Positions 1 to 7,123 are shown, counted from the first letter of the stretch. The stretch: 13,249 nucleotides of DNA from JBDLSO01 sp039799445 (GCA_039799445.1 JBDLSO010000011.1:1-13249), one strand, 5' to 3'. The notes: generated by a model from the sequence alone, not told the origin. Made by a program: numbers and translations.

Positions 1-284
1 CATTAACAGTTAATACTGCAAATGCGCAAGACGTTGAGCTCGCTCAAGAATTCATAAACAAAGTTTCGATTGCGATATTAGATCCTCTCATAGGACTAGC
101 ATTCGTAGTAGCAGTTGCTGTATTCATCTGGGGAATCATAGGGTTCATCAATGCTCTGAATTCTGGTGGTGATACCAAGCCGGGGAAATCACATATGATT
201 TGGGGGATAGTCGGCATGACTATTATGATATCAGCATTTGGTATCATCAATATGATCAAGAGTTTCACTGACAGCATACTATAA
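1..284 (+). CDS. VirB2/TrbC-like pilin, 3' part of gene
   Basis: The reading frame is open from base 3 and ends with TAA at 282-284; the true start lies before the window. The visible protein has the end of a probable signal peptide (NTANAQ, an AxA-like cleavage site), a short helix, then two hydrophobic segments (roughly residues 28-52 and 65-85) joined by a Gly/Lys-rich loop. This matches the small two-helix pilin-like proteins of the VirB2/TrbC type that are common in CPR bacteria. In that family the peptide is cleaved, sits in the membrane and may polymerise into a type IV secretion or uptake pilus. That role is inferred from the fold. A strong terminator follows directly, so this is the last gene of its unit. 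Other small two-helix membrane proteins cannot be excluded. Confidence 0.7.
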   Translation, partial: LTVNTANAQDVELAQEFINKVSIAILDPLIGLAFVVAVAVFIWGIIGFINALNSGGDTKPGKSHMIWGIVGMTIMISAFGIINMIKSFTDSIL

Positions 285-315
285 CAACAAAAGCCCCAAT
301 CGGGGCTTTTGTTGT
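284..315 (+). terminator. Intrinsic terminator after the pilin gene
   Basis: A perfect 14-bp stem (284-297 pairs with 302-315) with a 4-nt loop has a GC-rich core (GCCCC/GGGGC) and a TTTT run inside its right arm. It begins on the last base of the pilin stop codon. The A-run in the left arm means it could also work on the minus strand and back up the next terminator. Confidence 0.9.
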
Positions 316-332
316 ATATCACAATCACAAAC

Positions 333-360
333 AAAAAGGGTCGGCACTATGTGCCGACCC
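333..360 (-). terminator. Intrinsic terminator of the minus-strand unit
   Basis: A perfect 10-bp stem (338-347 with 351-360) has a 3-nt loop. Read on the minus strand it is followed by TTTTTGTTTG. It starts 5 nt after the TAG stop of the 366-821 gene, and it forms a tail-to-tail pair with the pilin terminator. Confidence 0.9.
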
Positions 361-365
361 TAACC

Positions 366-821
366 CTAAAAAGGGATTTTTTCGAATCTGAAATCCTCCA
401 TACCACCCTGATCACTGGGTACTTTACCAGTGAGCACGGTGTTGGAGCCTTCGCCTAAGCGTGTGAAATAGGCATCCATATAGAGCCCATTCCCCCAGGT
501 GATTTTGCACCTGTAGTTGGTGCCATCTCCTGTGTGGCAGGAGAAATGGAGGGTTTTTACACCACCCTCCTGATTTGGGTAAGAGACTTGCGTCTCAAAC
601 CCTTTTTTTTCAAAGGTAACCTCTACAAGAGAGGTTACCTTCTTCTGTAGATTCAGGTATGTGGCTTTGTATGTGCCACTTCTTGGTACCGCATTATTTT
701 CTATTTCTTGCCAGATTTTTAACCCCCATATACAAGCAACAACGAACATTGCGGCAACAATCCACAAAATTAAAGTATCGCGGGCTTTCTGTGACCCAAC
801 ACTTGATGAACCATTAGCCAC
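366..821 (-). CDS. Small single-pass membrane protein, unknown function
   Basis: The protein has 151 residues. It has a short polar N-terminus, one transmembrane segment (about 17-37), then an approximately 110-residue domain rich in predicted beta strands. That domain carries two cysteines (C95, C105) that could form a disulfide outside the cell. The start is GTG at 821-819: an AAGGGAG ribosome site lies about 6 nt upstream, and the start overlaps the upstream gene's TAA by 8 bases, so the two are probably translationally coupled. I recognise no family. Its pairing with an SPFH-like protein suggests a role in the cell envelope or a membrane complex, which is inference. A 12-bp inverted repeat lies inside the coding region at 613-641. 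Confidence 0.8.
   Translation of the reverse strand: MANGSSSVGSQKARDTLILWIVAAMFVVACIWGLKIWQEIENNAVPRSGTYKATYLNLQKKVTSLVEVTFEKKGFETQVSYPNQEGGVKTLHFSCHTGDGTNYRCKITWGNGLYMDAYFTRLGEGSNTVLTGKVPSDQGGMEDFRFEKIPF
613..641 (-). repeat. Intragenic 12-bp inverted repeat
   Basis: Arms 613-624 and 630-641 are perfect complements with a 5-nt loop, lying inside the codons for KVTSLVEVTF. On the minus strand the hairpin is followed by TGAAAAAAAA rather than a T-run, so it is not a standard terminator. Confidence 0.75.
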
Positions 822-1716
822 TTTTTTCTCCCTTCAGATTAGTTGCAGCCTGAACGACACTTCGAGCCAATTCAGGGTTTTGCAAGGCGGTACCTACAAG
901 TTTAATTGTATCATGGTCACCAGTTATTGATATTTTTAACTCAGTGATATTCCGTTTATCTTCAACTTGACCAGAGTCTGGATCTGCCGCAAGTGCAAGC
1001 CTTTTTCCATCTTCATTCTTGCCTAGAGTAATTGCATTTTGGCGAATACGTTCTGCTTCGCCTGCCTCTTTTTTCGTCTTCTTTTCGTTGACAGCATTGG
1101 CGTAGTCTTGCCGACGCTTTTGAGTTTCTGGACTGAAACGCACGGATGTTATCCGTGTATCAGTCAACAATTCAATACCAAAGAACTCTTTCTTCACATT
1201 ACCTTCATTATGAACAATGGCTTCTGAGTCACCATATTGCTTCGAGACGATAGCAAAATCGTCCAGCAGAGATTGACATTCTTCTTTGAAGGCTGAGATT
1301 GCCTCTTCGGAGGAACCTCGGTCTTCAAACTGTAGCTGGTCAACGATTCTGCCAACAAAAGCAGCAGACAGTACAATTTGGTTTCCCGTATCCTTGGTAT
1401 CCACCTCAGCTGATAGGATAAATTTTGGCAACGCTGCTGTAGAAACAGTGTTCTCTACCGCAACTGTGTCACCAACTTCTTTGTAGTGCGACCCAGGTCC
1501 TATTTCATGCCGCTTACCGTCTTTGTCGACAAGGATAACCTTTGTGTTCTCTGGCACTTGAAAGCGCAATTGATCGCGTAATATAAATGACGCGATGATA
1601 GATGTACCCGCGCCAATCATAATAGCGAATGGAACGAGTACGAAAGCAGCTGCACCAGTACCGGCAATTAGTCCGATGAAGGAAACAAGCATGAGAGCTT
1701 TTAGACTTTTAGCCAT
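814..1716 (-). CDS. SPFH (prohibitin/stomatin)-like membrane protein
   Basis: The protein has 300 residues. A long hydrophobic N-terminus (about 6-47) could form one or two membrane segments. It is followed by a beta-rich region (about 50-190, starting LRFQVPENTKVILVDKDG) and then a charged helix with coiled-coil character (about 195-235, including KKTKKEAGEAERIRQ). A variable C-terminus follows. This order is that of SPFH proteins, which oligomerise on membranes and organise microdomains or protease complexes. The match is by architecture and the typical EAER helix, not by a diagnostic motif, so the family call is moderate. ATG at 1716 has an AAAGAGGT ribosome site about 6 nt upstream. It is the first gene of a two-gene unit overlapping the 366-821 gene, driven by a consensus promoter at 1770-1797. 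Confidence 0.7.
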   Translation of the reverse strand: MAKSLKALMLVSFIGLIAGTGAAAFVLVPFAIMIGAGTSIIASFILRDQLRFQVPENTKVILVDKDGKRHEIGPGSHYKEVGDTVAVENTVSTAALPKFILSAEVDTKDTGNQIVLSAAFVGRIVDQLQFEDRGSSEEAISAFKEECQSLLDDFAIVSKQYGDSEAIVHNEGNVKKEFFGIELLTDTRITSVRFSPETQKRRQDYANAVNEKKTKKEAGEAERIRQNAITLGKNEDGKRLALAADPDSGQVEDKRNITELKISITGDHDTIKLVGTALQNPELARSVVQAATNLKGEKSG

Positions 1717-1738
1717 TTTTTACCTCTTTAAATTTTTG

Positions 1739-1761
1739 TGGGTCAGGGAATCTGCCCCACA
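1739..1761 (-). promoter_or_regulatory. Leader hairpin before the SPFH-like gene
   Basis: On the minus strand GTGGGGCA (1761-1754) pairs with TGACCCAC (1746-1739), with one internal mismatch and a 7-nt loop. The promoter predicts a start near 1763, so this hairpin would sit at the very 5' end of a leader of about 47 nt. It may protect the 5' end of the mRNA. Confidence 0.5.
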
Positions 1762-1769
1762 CTTAATAT

Positions 1770-1797
1770 ATTATATCAGATTTGACACAAATGTCAA
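1770..1797 (-). promoter_or_regulatory. Consensus sigma-70-type promoter with a dyad at -35
   Basis: On the minus strand, TTGACA (1797-1792), a 16-nt spacer and TATAAT (1775-1770) are both perfect hexamers. The -35 box is one half of an inverted repeat, TTGACA-CAAA-TGTCAA at 1782-1797, which could be an operator. It drives the SPFH-like gene. Confidence 0.85.
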
Positions 1798-1821
1798 GTA
1801 CACGATATATCAAAATAGTAT

Positions 1822-1836
1822 TACAATGTAGCTATG
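1822..1836 (+). promoter_or_regulatory. Leaderless-type -10 before the gene at 1834
   Basis: TACAAT at 1822-1827 lies exactly 6 nt before the ATG at 1834, and there is no Shine-Dalgarno sequence. Spacing matches the core genes of this window. No good -35 is seen. Confidence 0.5.
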
Positions 1837-2364
1837 CATCTACTGCAAGCACTCACAGAAATATATCAAAAACCAAGCAATATACTACAAACAGCTCTTT
1901 GGACACTCTTTTTTGGAGCATGTGTCTCTCTTTTACAAAATCTAAGCCAGATCATCTCTGTATTTGGTTACTCCTTGCCAATAGTAGAAAAAGTACAAGT
2001 GACATATTCTATACTCATTAATTTATATACGCACAATCTCACAGGACTAACACTACTTTCTCATTGTACTCTCATACTATTGATGGCTATAAATCTTACC
2101 TGTATAGTATACTTTTTTAAAAAGAGAGGAAGTATGATTTCTAGTAGTGAAACTACACTTGCAACAGTATTTGCACTACTTGGCTCTAGTTGTGCTGCGT
2201 GTGGTGGTATACTTGCAAGTGCTGGCATAGCGACACTCGGTGGTTTTTCTAGCATACTTATCAGTCCATTTGTAGGTAACCTGTTTGTATATAGTGCTAT
2301 TGTATTACTTTTGTATTCAATATATTCTATAACACACAAAATATCTGCGCCACTTATTTGTTAA
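1834..2364 (+). CDS. Four-helix membrane protein with a CxxC motif, unknown function
   Basis: The protein has 176 residues with four hydrophobic segments (about 20-44, 72-95, 108-134, 150-168). The third begins with GSSCAACGG, which places C120 and C123 near the membrane face; such a pair could be redox-active or bind metal. I do not recognise the family. ATG at 1834 is chosen because of the -10 hexamer 6 nt upstream. The next gene, a membrane-anchored thermonuclease, starts 3 nt after this stop, so the two are almost certainly co-transcribed. A role in exporting, anchoring or oxidatively folding the nuclease, or in moving its products, would fit but is only inference from the pairing. Confidence 0.8.
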   Translation: MHLLQALTEIYQKPSNILQTALWTLFFGACVSLLQNLSQIISVFGYSLPIVEKVQVTYSILINLYTHNLTGLTLLSHCTLILLMAINLTCIVYFFKKRGSMISSSETTLATVFALLGSSCAACGGILASAGIATLGGFSSILISPFVGNLFVYSAIVLLLYSIYSITHKISAPLIC

Positions 2365-2367
2365 TAT

Positions 2368-2961
2368 ATGAAACTCTCACACAAAATAATTTTATTATTC
2401 CTCTGTGTCTGTATATGTGTGTTGCTCTTTCAATATGGAAGAGAAAAAGGATATATAGAAGGCAGTCTCGCTCGTAATCAAACAGTATTTATACACAAAA
2501 CAGAAAGTCAAACAAAAGAGAAAGATACGTACAGTGGAGAATATACAGTGTCGCGAGTAGTAGATGGAGACACTATTGATATAGAAAACAGCCAAGGCAC
2601 AATTAGAGTAAGACTTATTGGAGTAAATACTCCAGAAAGCGTCGCTCCCAATCGGCCAGACGAATGCTATGGAAAGGAAGCGAGTGAATATGTGGCGCGT
2701 GCTATACTTCGATCGACTGTGACACTAGAGTTAGATACAGATAAGCCACTACAAGACAAATATGGTAGACTACTTGCATATGTCAGGAAAAGTGATGGCA
2801 CACTATTGAATAAAGAAATAATAGAAAAAGGGTATGGCTATGAATACACCTATCAGGGTGAAAAATACATATACAGCCAAGAATTCAAAAAGGCAGAATC
2901 ATTTGCTAGAGAAAATGCACTTGGACTGTGGTCGGAGGGGACATGTAATGGGAAGAAATAG
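2368..2961 (+). CDS. Membrane-anchored or secreted thermonuclease (SNase-like)
   Basis: The protein has 197 residues. An N-terminal hydrophobic segment (about 7-22) is a signal anchor or uncleaved signal, and the SNase domain spans about 58-190. Residues align with staphylococcal nuclease without gaps at the active site: VVDGDT (D66, D68), VRLIGVNTPE (R82, E90) and DKYGRLLAYV (R134). The spacings R-to-E of 8 and E-to-R of 44 equal those of R35, E43 and R87 in the Staphylococcus enzyme. The calcium ligand Asp40 is replaced by N87, a common variant in relatives. It should cut DNA or RNA outside the membrane with calcium. In a reduced genome this could supply nucleotides or process incoming DNA, perhaps alongside a pilus. 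The start lies 3 nt after the upstream stop, without an obvious ribosome site. Confidence 0.92.
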   Translation: MKLSHKIILLFLCVCICVLLFQYGREKGYIEGSLARNQTVFIHKTESQTKEKDTYSGEYTVSRVVDGDTIDIENSQGTIRVRLIGVNTPESVAPNRPDECYGKEASEYVARAILRSTVTLELDTDKPLQDKYGRLLAYVRKSDGTLLNKEIIEKGYGYEYTYQGEKYIYSQEFKKAESFARENALGLWSEGTCNGKK

Positions 2962-2989
2962 TTTTGAGTAACACGTTTTAGTTTTGAGT
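2959..2989 (+). repeat. Direct repeat TAGTTTTGAGT, two copies
   Basis: Identical 11-mers lie at 2959-2969 and 2979-2989, 20 nt apart. The first overlaps the nuclease stop codon. Two inverted copies of the core, CTCAAAA, follow at 3057-3063 and 3071-3077. Confidence 0.7.
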
Positions 2990-3051
2990 TAATCTCTCAT
3001 ACGGACGAAGCGATGGTCCTAGCTCAATGGTTTGGGCTACATGTATTCAAC

Positions 3052-3116
3052 AACTCCTCAAAATATATATCTCAAAAAGCTCGCCGGAAGCCGATTTGAG
3101 CAACATGTAAGGAGTT
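3052..3116. other. Imperfect long hairpin in the 2962-3221 intergenic region
   Basis: Nested arms pair as AACTCCT (3052-3058) with AGGAGTT (3110-3116), TATAT (3064-3068) with ATGTA (3105-3109), and CTCAAA (3071-3076) with TTTGAG (3095-3100). A small CGG/CCG tip closes the structure. No T-run follows on either strand. It could be a 3' UTR structure of the nuclease mRNA or a small RNA. The rest of this 260-nt gap shows only repeats and the promoter at its end. Confidence 0.35.
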
Positions 3117-3163
3117 CACAATCAAACAAAACTTACAACGTAAAACGAGAAATGACATAATGC

Positions 3164-3191
3164 TTGCATTTTCTTGTATTTATGGTATAAT
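3164..3191 (+). promoter_or_regulatory. Extended -10 promoter before the large membrane protein
   Basis: TTGCAT (3164-3169), a 16-nt spacer and TATAAT (3186-3191), with TG one base upstream of the -10, make a strong promoter. It predicts a start near 3198 and a 24-nt leader before ATG 3222. A weaker TACACT at 3211-3216 could give a leaderless start. Confidence 0.75.
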
Positions 3192-3221
3192 AGTACCATT
3201 ATATTGAATATACACTATTCC

Positions 3222-4988
3222 ATGAATTATCTCCCAATTATTCTCTCTAGTATACTCTCGGCAGTCATCTCAATGACGGTTACTCTTGTGGTCCTCAGAT
3301 ATAGAATGCGGGGGTATCAAATGCCACCTCGCACCGAAGTAGATGACGTTGCAGAACAAAAAGAAAATATCACAGTAGTAAATACACAATTGTTTAGAAA
3401 AACAGAAATCCCCGACCCTACCCCAGATATACTATCTGAGGTAGGAGTAGATACGACACAATCGGCGCTGAATACTGTATTTGCTGAATTAGCTAAACAA
3501 AAGAAAAGTAGATTGAGTCTATATATATTTTCTAAATATGTATACAAAACCATACAATCTATTTACCACACTCTTTCTCAGGTATCTCTCGTCTGTTTGA
3601 ATATGCTGATAAAATACATAGACTTTGTATACAAGACAGTCAGTACGCCATTTATATGTGCGCTTGTACCAGTATATCTACTCATACAAAAAATAAACAA
3701 TACCTCTATTGGCTTTCATGCCCACCAACTATATATTTGGATTATTGGAGGCATCAAAAAAACATGCATCAAAATCTATATTCCTCAAAAGATACAAAAA
3801 GCAAAACCAGCAGAGAAAAAGAGCGTACAAAATAAGCCTATGAGTCTACAAGCCATAGCAACATCAGCAAAAGCGCTATTTTCTGAGCAAAAAAATATAC
3901 AGCAAAATCATTTACATTTTTATCTTGAAGCCTTTCTCAGTGTATTCGTTGTACTGGTAACCGCAGCAGTATTTATATCTGGTATACCTAGTACTGCTCC
4001 ACATTTATTTTTGTTATATATGCTTGCACTACTTATATGTGGTAGTTATATGCTGAGCATACATCGCAGTCCCCGCATTTTCTGGACTATTGGCGTGTTG
4101 GCTTGGTCAGCACTTGCGTATTGGTATTTTTCAGTAGACAATACTGAATTGTATATAGGTTCGGTTGTACTCTTTTTATCTGCATTTTTATCATTGTATG
4201 CGATATCAAGTTTTATTTGGTATGGAATACAAGAAGAGAAATATACCATACTTGAACAAGGACTTTTTGCACTGCATCCATTTTTATACGTATCTGGTAT
4301 ATATTTATTATTGATTGCTGATTTCAAGTATCTTGTTGTATTACTCTATATTGCTGTACTTTCCTTGTATGTGTATTTTGCTCAAACACTTAGGCAAAAG
4401 AAAGGACTGCATGTGTGTACGACTGTCTGTTACTTTGTAGCTCTCATTGCTGGACTCTCGGCCATTTCAATCGTCTTTGATGGATTTTATAGAATATCCG
4501 CACTCGCGATATTGTTATGTATCTATATATATAAAAGAGAGAAAAAGAAATTACTTTTTATTGTGCCCGTACTCCTCTATATATTTGGATATGTATTGTA
4601 TGCACCTGCGCCAGCCATATTTTTTCCAATTGCAAATGAGCGTTTTGCGAGCTATATACTCGGAGCTATCACTTTCTTTGTGCTTTGGACTGATACTATA
4701 AAATCAGCATATACAAAAGTGTTATCCGGTTGGTATGAAAATAGCCTCTTTGCAGGCTTTGTCTTGATAGTAAGCACAGGTGTGTTTGTTGAATTACAAG
4801 ATATACAAAACCAAACAACGCTGTTACCTGGTAGAAGCGGGGAGATAGTGCTCGTCGGCATACTACTTCTTGCTAGTATCTTGTTCTATTTTATAGGAAT
4901 AGAGAAGAGAAACAAATTCATTTCACTTGTTTCTATCACCTCGGCACTGTCTGCTATATTTCTAACTGTGACCAAGCTTATCAACTAG
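3222..4988 (+). CDS. Large polytopic membrane protein, unknown function
   Basis: From ATG 3222 the protein has 588 residues. One N-terminal membrane segment (about 4-25) is followed by a soluble, charged region (about 28-110), a partly hydrophobic stretch (about 110-180), and a lysine/glutamine-rich linker (about 190-240). The last 345 residues are almost continuous membrane helices, roughly a dozen, with very short loops and no conserved motif I can name. The general plan (anchor, cytoplasmic linker, many helices) resembles DUF2339-type proteins, but I cannot support that family. TTG at 3174 also opens the frame, but it lies upstream of the -10 box, so ATG 3222 is preferred. No terminator is visible before the aldolase gene 32 nt later, so read-through is possible. 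Confidence 0.8.
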   Translation: MNYLPIILSSILSAVISMTVTLVVLRYRMRGYQMPPRTEVDDVAEQKENITVVNTQLFRKTEIPDPTPDILSEVGVDTTQSALNTVFAELAKQKKSRLSLYIFSKYVYKTIQSIYHTLSQVSLVCLNMLIKYIDFVYKTVSTPFICALVPVYLLIQKINNTSIGFHAHQLYIWIIGGIKKTCIKIYIPQKIQKAKPAEKKSVQNKPMSLQAIATSAKALFSEQKNIQQNHLHFYLEAFLSVFVVLVTAAVFISGIPSTAPHLFLLYMLALLICGSYMLSIHRSPRIFWTIGVLAWSALAYWYFSVDNTELYIGSVVLFLSAFLSLYAISSFIWYGIQEEKYTILEQGLFALHPFLYVSGIYLLLIADFKYLVVLLYIAVLSLYVYFAQTLRQKKGLHVCTTVCYFVALIAGLSAISIVFDGFYRISALAILLCIYIYKREKKKLLFIVPVLLYIFGYVLYAPAPAIFFPIANERFASYILGAITFFVLWTDTIKSAYTKVLSGWYENSLFAGFVLIVSTGVFVELQDIQNQTTLLPGRSGEIVLVGILLLASILFYFIGIEKRNKFISLVSITSALSAIFLTVTKLIN

Positions 4989-4992
4989 GCGT

Positions 4993-5006
4993 AAACACAT
5001 GTGTTT
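4993..5006. promoter_or_regulatory. 14-nt perfect palindrome upstream of the aldolase -10
   Basis: AAACACATGTGTTT is a perfect palindrome. Its last base is the T of the extended -10 TG. The position suits an operator for a repressor, or a weak hairpin ending the upstream transcript. No regulator is encoded next to it. Confidence 0.45.
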
Positions 5007-5023
5007 GTTATACTACACGTATG
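5006..5023 (+). promoter_or_regulatory. Leaderless extended -10 promoter of the aldolase gene
   Basis: TGTTATACT (5006-5014) is an extended -10, followed by 6 nt and ATG 5021. There is no ribosome site between them, so the mRNA should start at or very near the ATG. Confidence 0.75.
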
Positions 5024-5884
5024 AACACATTACGCGAAACAATCAAAGAAGCAGACGATAAGAATATCGCAGTGGGGCATTTTAATATTTCAAATTTAGA
5101 AGCATTACACGGTATATTTAATGCTGCACAGAAATTACAGGTTCCAGTCATTATTGGAGTTTCAGAAGGAGAGCGTGACTTTGTTGGTGTTAAAGAAGCT
5201 GCAGCATTGGTCAAGACTATGCGTGAAGAGCATCAATACCCAATTTATCTAAATGCCGATCACACATATTCATTTGAGCGTGTCAAAGAAGCAATAGATG
5301 CTGGCTATGACTCAGTGATATTTGACGGCGCTAAACTATCTCTTGAAGATAATATTGCACTTGCCAAACAATGTGTAGACTATGCACATTCGGTAGGTCG
5401 TGACGTATTGGTAGAAGCTGAGCTTGGGTACATCGGACAGTCATCAAAAGTATTAGATGCTATTCCAGATGGAGTAAATTTTGATAATTTGACAACAAAG
5501 GAGCAAGCCCTCGAATATGTACAAGCAACAGGGGTAGACCTTTTTGCACCGGCCGTTGGGAATATGCACGGTATGATTGGAGTTGGCAAAGATCCAGAAC
5601 TAAATGTAGAGAGAACTCGCGAGATACGCGAAGCTATAGGTATACCACTTGTACTTCACGGCGCATCAGGGAATACCAAAGAAGAGATACAAGCATGTAT
5701 CAAAGCTGGTGTTGCGATAGTGCACATCAATACCGAGATACGAGTTGCATTCCGTGATGCAGTACGCGACTATATGACCGCCAATCCAAAAGAAGTCGCA
5801 CCGTATAAGATAATGCAGTCCGGTACTGACGCAGTAGAGAGAGTGGTGACAGAGAAATTAAAAATGTTTAACTTCATCGACTAA
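5021..5884 (+). CDS. fba: Class II fructose-bisphosphate aldolase
   Basis: The protein has 287 residues, the usual size for a zinc-dependent class II aldolase (TIM barrel, cytoplasm). It cleaves fructose 1,6-bisphosphate to glyceraldehyde 3-phosphate and dihydroxyacetone phosphate in glycolysis, or runs in reverse. Visible motifs are VGHFNISNLEAL near the start, NADHTYSFE with D80 (catalytic acid) and H81 (zinc), VEAELG with E132/E134, GNMHG with H183 and LHGASG with H213 (zinc), and INTEIR with N237 for substrate. Some enzymes of this family act on tagatose or related bisphosphates, and the sequence alone does not settle specificity. The LFAPAVGNMHG stretch replaces the more usual LAVAIGTAHG. 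The gene has its own leaderless promoter and terminator. Confidence 0.93.
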   Translation: MNTLRETIKEADDKNIAVGHFNISNLEALHGIFNAAQKLQVPVIIGVSEGERDFVGVKEAAALVKTMREEHQYPIYLNADHTYSFERVKEAIDAGYDSVIFDGAKLSLEDNIALAKQCVDYAHSVGRDVLVEAELGYIGQSSKVLDAIPDGVNFDNLTTKEQALEYVQATGVDLFAPAVGNMHGMIGVGKDPELNVERTREIREAIGIPLVLHGASGNTKEEIQACIKAGVAIVHINTEIRVAFRDAVRDYMTANPKEVAPYKIMQSGTDAVERVVTEKLKMFNFID

Positions 5885-5890
5885 GATAAT

Positions 5891-5921
5891 AAAAAACGGA
5901 GGCTCCGACCTTCGTATTTTT
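5891..5921 (+). terminator. Intrinsic terminator after the aldolase gene
   Basis: CGGAGG (5897-5902) pairs with CCTTCG (5909-5914), including one G-T pair, around a 6-nt loop. It is flanked by an A-run and followed by TATTTTT. Confidence 0.7.
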
Positions 5922-5956
5922 GTACTTACATAACAACTAAACTCGTAACCATCTTA

Positions 5957-5974
5957 TGCTATACTATACACATG
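5957..5974 (+). promoter_or_regulatory. Leaderless extended -10 promoter of the malic enzyme gene
   Basis: TGCTATACT (5957-5965), 6 nt, then ATG 5972. There is no ribosome site. Confidence 0.75.
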
Positions 5975-7123
5975 AACAAAGACCAAAGTGAAAAAGCAAT
6001 AGAATTACATAGAAAAAATGGCGGGAAATTAGCGACAGTTAGTAAAGTGCAGCTAAACAATAAAGAAGCACTCTCTCTCGCATATTCACCAGGTGTCGCA
6101 GCGGTCTGCCAAGTTATTGCAGCAGACAAAGGACTTACTAGAGAACTCACTCTCAAGAAAAACACAGTCGCCATAGTATCAGATGGTTCGGCAGTGCTTG
6201 GACTAGGGAACATTGGACCCTATGCAGCCATACCTGTGATGGAAGGAAAAGCAGCGATATTCAAAGAGTTTGCAGACGTAGATGCATTTCCTATATGTCT
6301 TGATACTCAAGATACAGAAGAGATTATCAAGGCAGTCAAACAGATTGCACCAGTGTTTGGTGGTATCAATCTAGAAGATATCGCTGCACCAAAATGTTTT
6401 GAGATAGAAGAGCGTTTACGAAGAGAACTCGATATCCCCGTCATGCATGATGACCAGTGGGGAGCAGCCACAGTGACAGTCGCAGCACTTATCAATGCAC
6501 TTATAGTAAGAGGTTCACAAAAAACAGAAATAAAAGTAGTTTTAAGTGGTCTAGGTGCAGCTGGAGTTGCAACAGCACGCTTGCTACTAGAGTACGGTGT
6601 CACCAATATAGTATTTTGTGATAGTAAAGGAATAGTGCACAAAGAAAGAACAGACTTACAGAAAGAAAAAATAGAATTACTGACAAAAAGTACAGCCATA
6701 GTATCAGCTGGTACACTCAAAGATGCTGTTGTAGATGCTGATGTATTTATAGGGCTTTCAAAAGGTGGTGTATTGACTCAGGATATGGTTCGTACGATGG
6801 CAACAAGACCAATACTATTTTGTCTAGCCAATCCAACCCCAGAGATTATGCCAGAAGAAGCTTTTGCTGCGGGTGCATATATCGTTGGGACTGGGCGCAG
6901 TGATTATCCAAACCAGATAAACAATTCACTTGTATTCCCAGGTCTGTTCAAGGGTATGCTAGAGTGCGGCGGACAATTCGATAATTCACTTTTTCTCAAA
7001 GTTGCAGTAGCTTTGGCTGATTATGTAGAATCACCGACGGTAGAATATATTTTACCAAATATGTTCGACAAGGGTGTTGTAGACCTTGTGTACAAAACCG
7101 CACTTGGGTCATACAAATATTAA
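5972..7123 (+). CDS. NAD(P)-dependent malic enzyme
   Basis: The protein has 383 residues, the short single-domain-pair form found in bacteria. It oxidatively decarboxylates malate to pyruvate with a divalent metal, linking C4 acids to glycolysis in the cytoplasm. Motifs in order are AYSPGVAAVC (Y38), SDGSAVLGLGNIGP, PVMEGKAAIFKEF (catalytic K93), GGINLEDIAAPKCFEIE (E135, D136), HDDQ (D160, D161 as metal ligands), the Rossmann loop GLGAAG (193-198) followed by DSKG, LANPTPEI (N287) and GTGRSDYPNQINN (N317). One oddity is that the usual HDDQ(H/Q)GTA reads HDDQWGAA, with Trp at 163 and Ala at 165. The cofactor choice cannot be told by eye. The gene has its own leaderless promoter and terminator. 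Confidence 0.93.
   Translation: MNKDQSEKAIELHRKNGGKLATVSKVQLNNKEALSLAYSPGVAAVCQVIAADKGLTRELTLKKNTVAIVSDGSAVLGLGNIGPYAAIPVMEGKAAIFKEFADVDAFPICLDTQDTEEIIKAVKQIAPVFGGINLEDIAAPKCFEIEERLRRELDIPVMHDDQWGAATVTVAALINALIVRGSQKTEIKVVLSGLGAAGVATARLLLEYGVTNIVFCDSKGIVHKERTDLQKEKIELLTKSTAIVSAGTLKDAVVDADVFIGLSKGGVLTQDMVRTMATRPILFCLANPTPEIMPEEAFAAGAYIVGTGRSDYPNQINNSLVFPGLFKGMLECGGQFDNSLFLKVAVALADYVESPTVEYILPNMFDKGVVDLVYKTALGSYKY

Noticed and set aside
44..334. 96-residue minus-strand frame over the pilin gene
   Set aside because: It runs through two terminators and opposes a credible pilin sequence.
3012..3050. tRNA-like D-arm (TAGCTCAATGGTTTGGGCT)
   Set aside because: The D-arm resembles a tRNA, but no acceptor stem, anticodon stem or TTCGAAT arm follows. 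At most it is a relic; more likely chance.
3174..3221. TTG start for the large membrane protein
   Set aside because: The frame upstream of 3222 contains the -10 box of its promoter, so it would not be transcribed.
6307..6720. 137-residue minus-strand frame inside the malic enzyme gene
   Set aside because: It is antisense to a clear enzyme, low in complexity (Ser/Thr rich), and has no start signals. It is a shadow frame.
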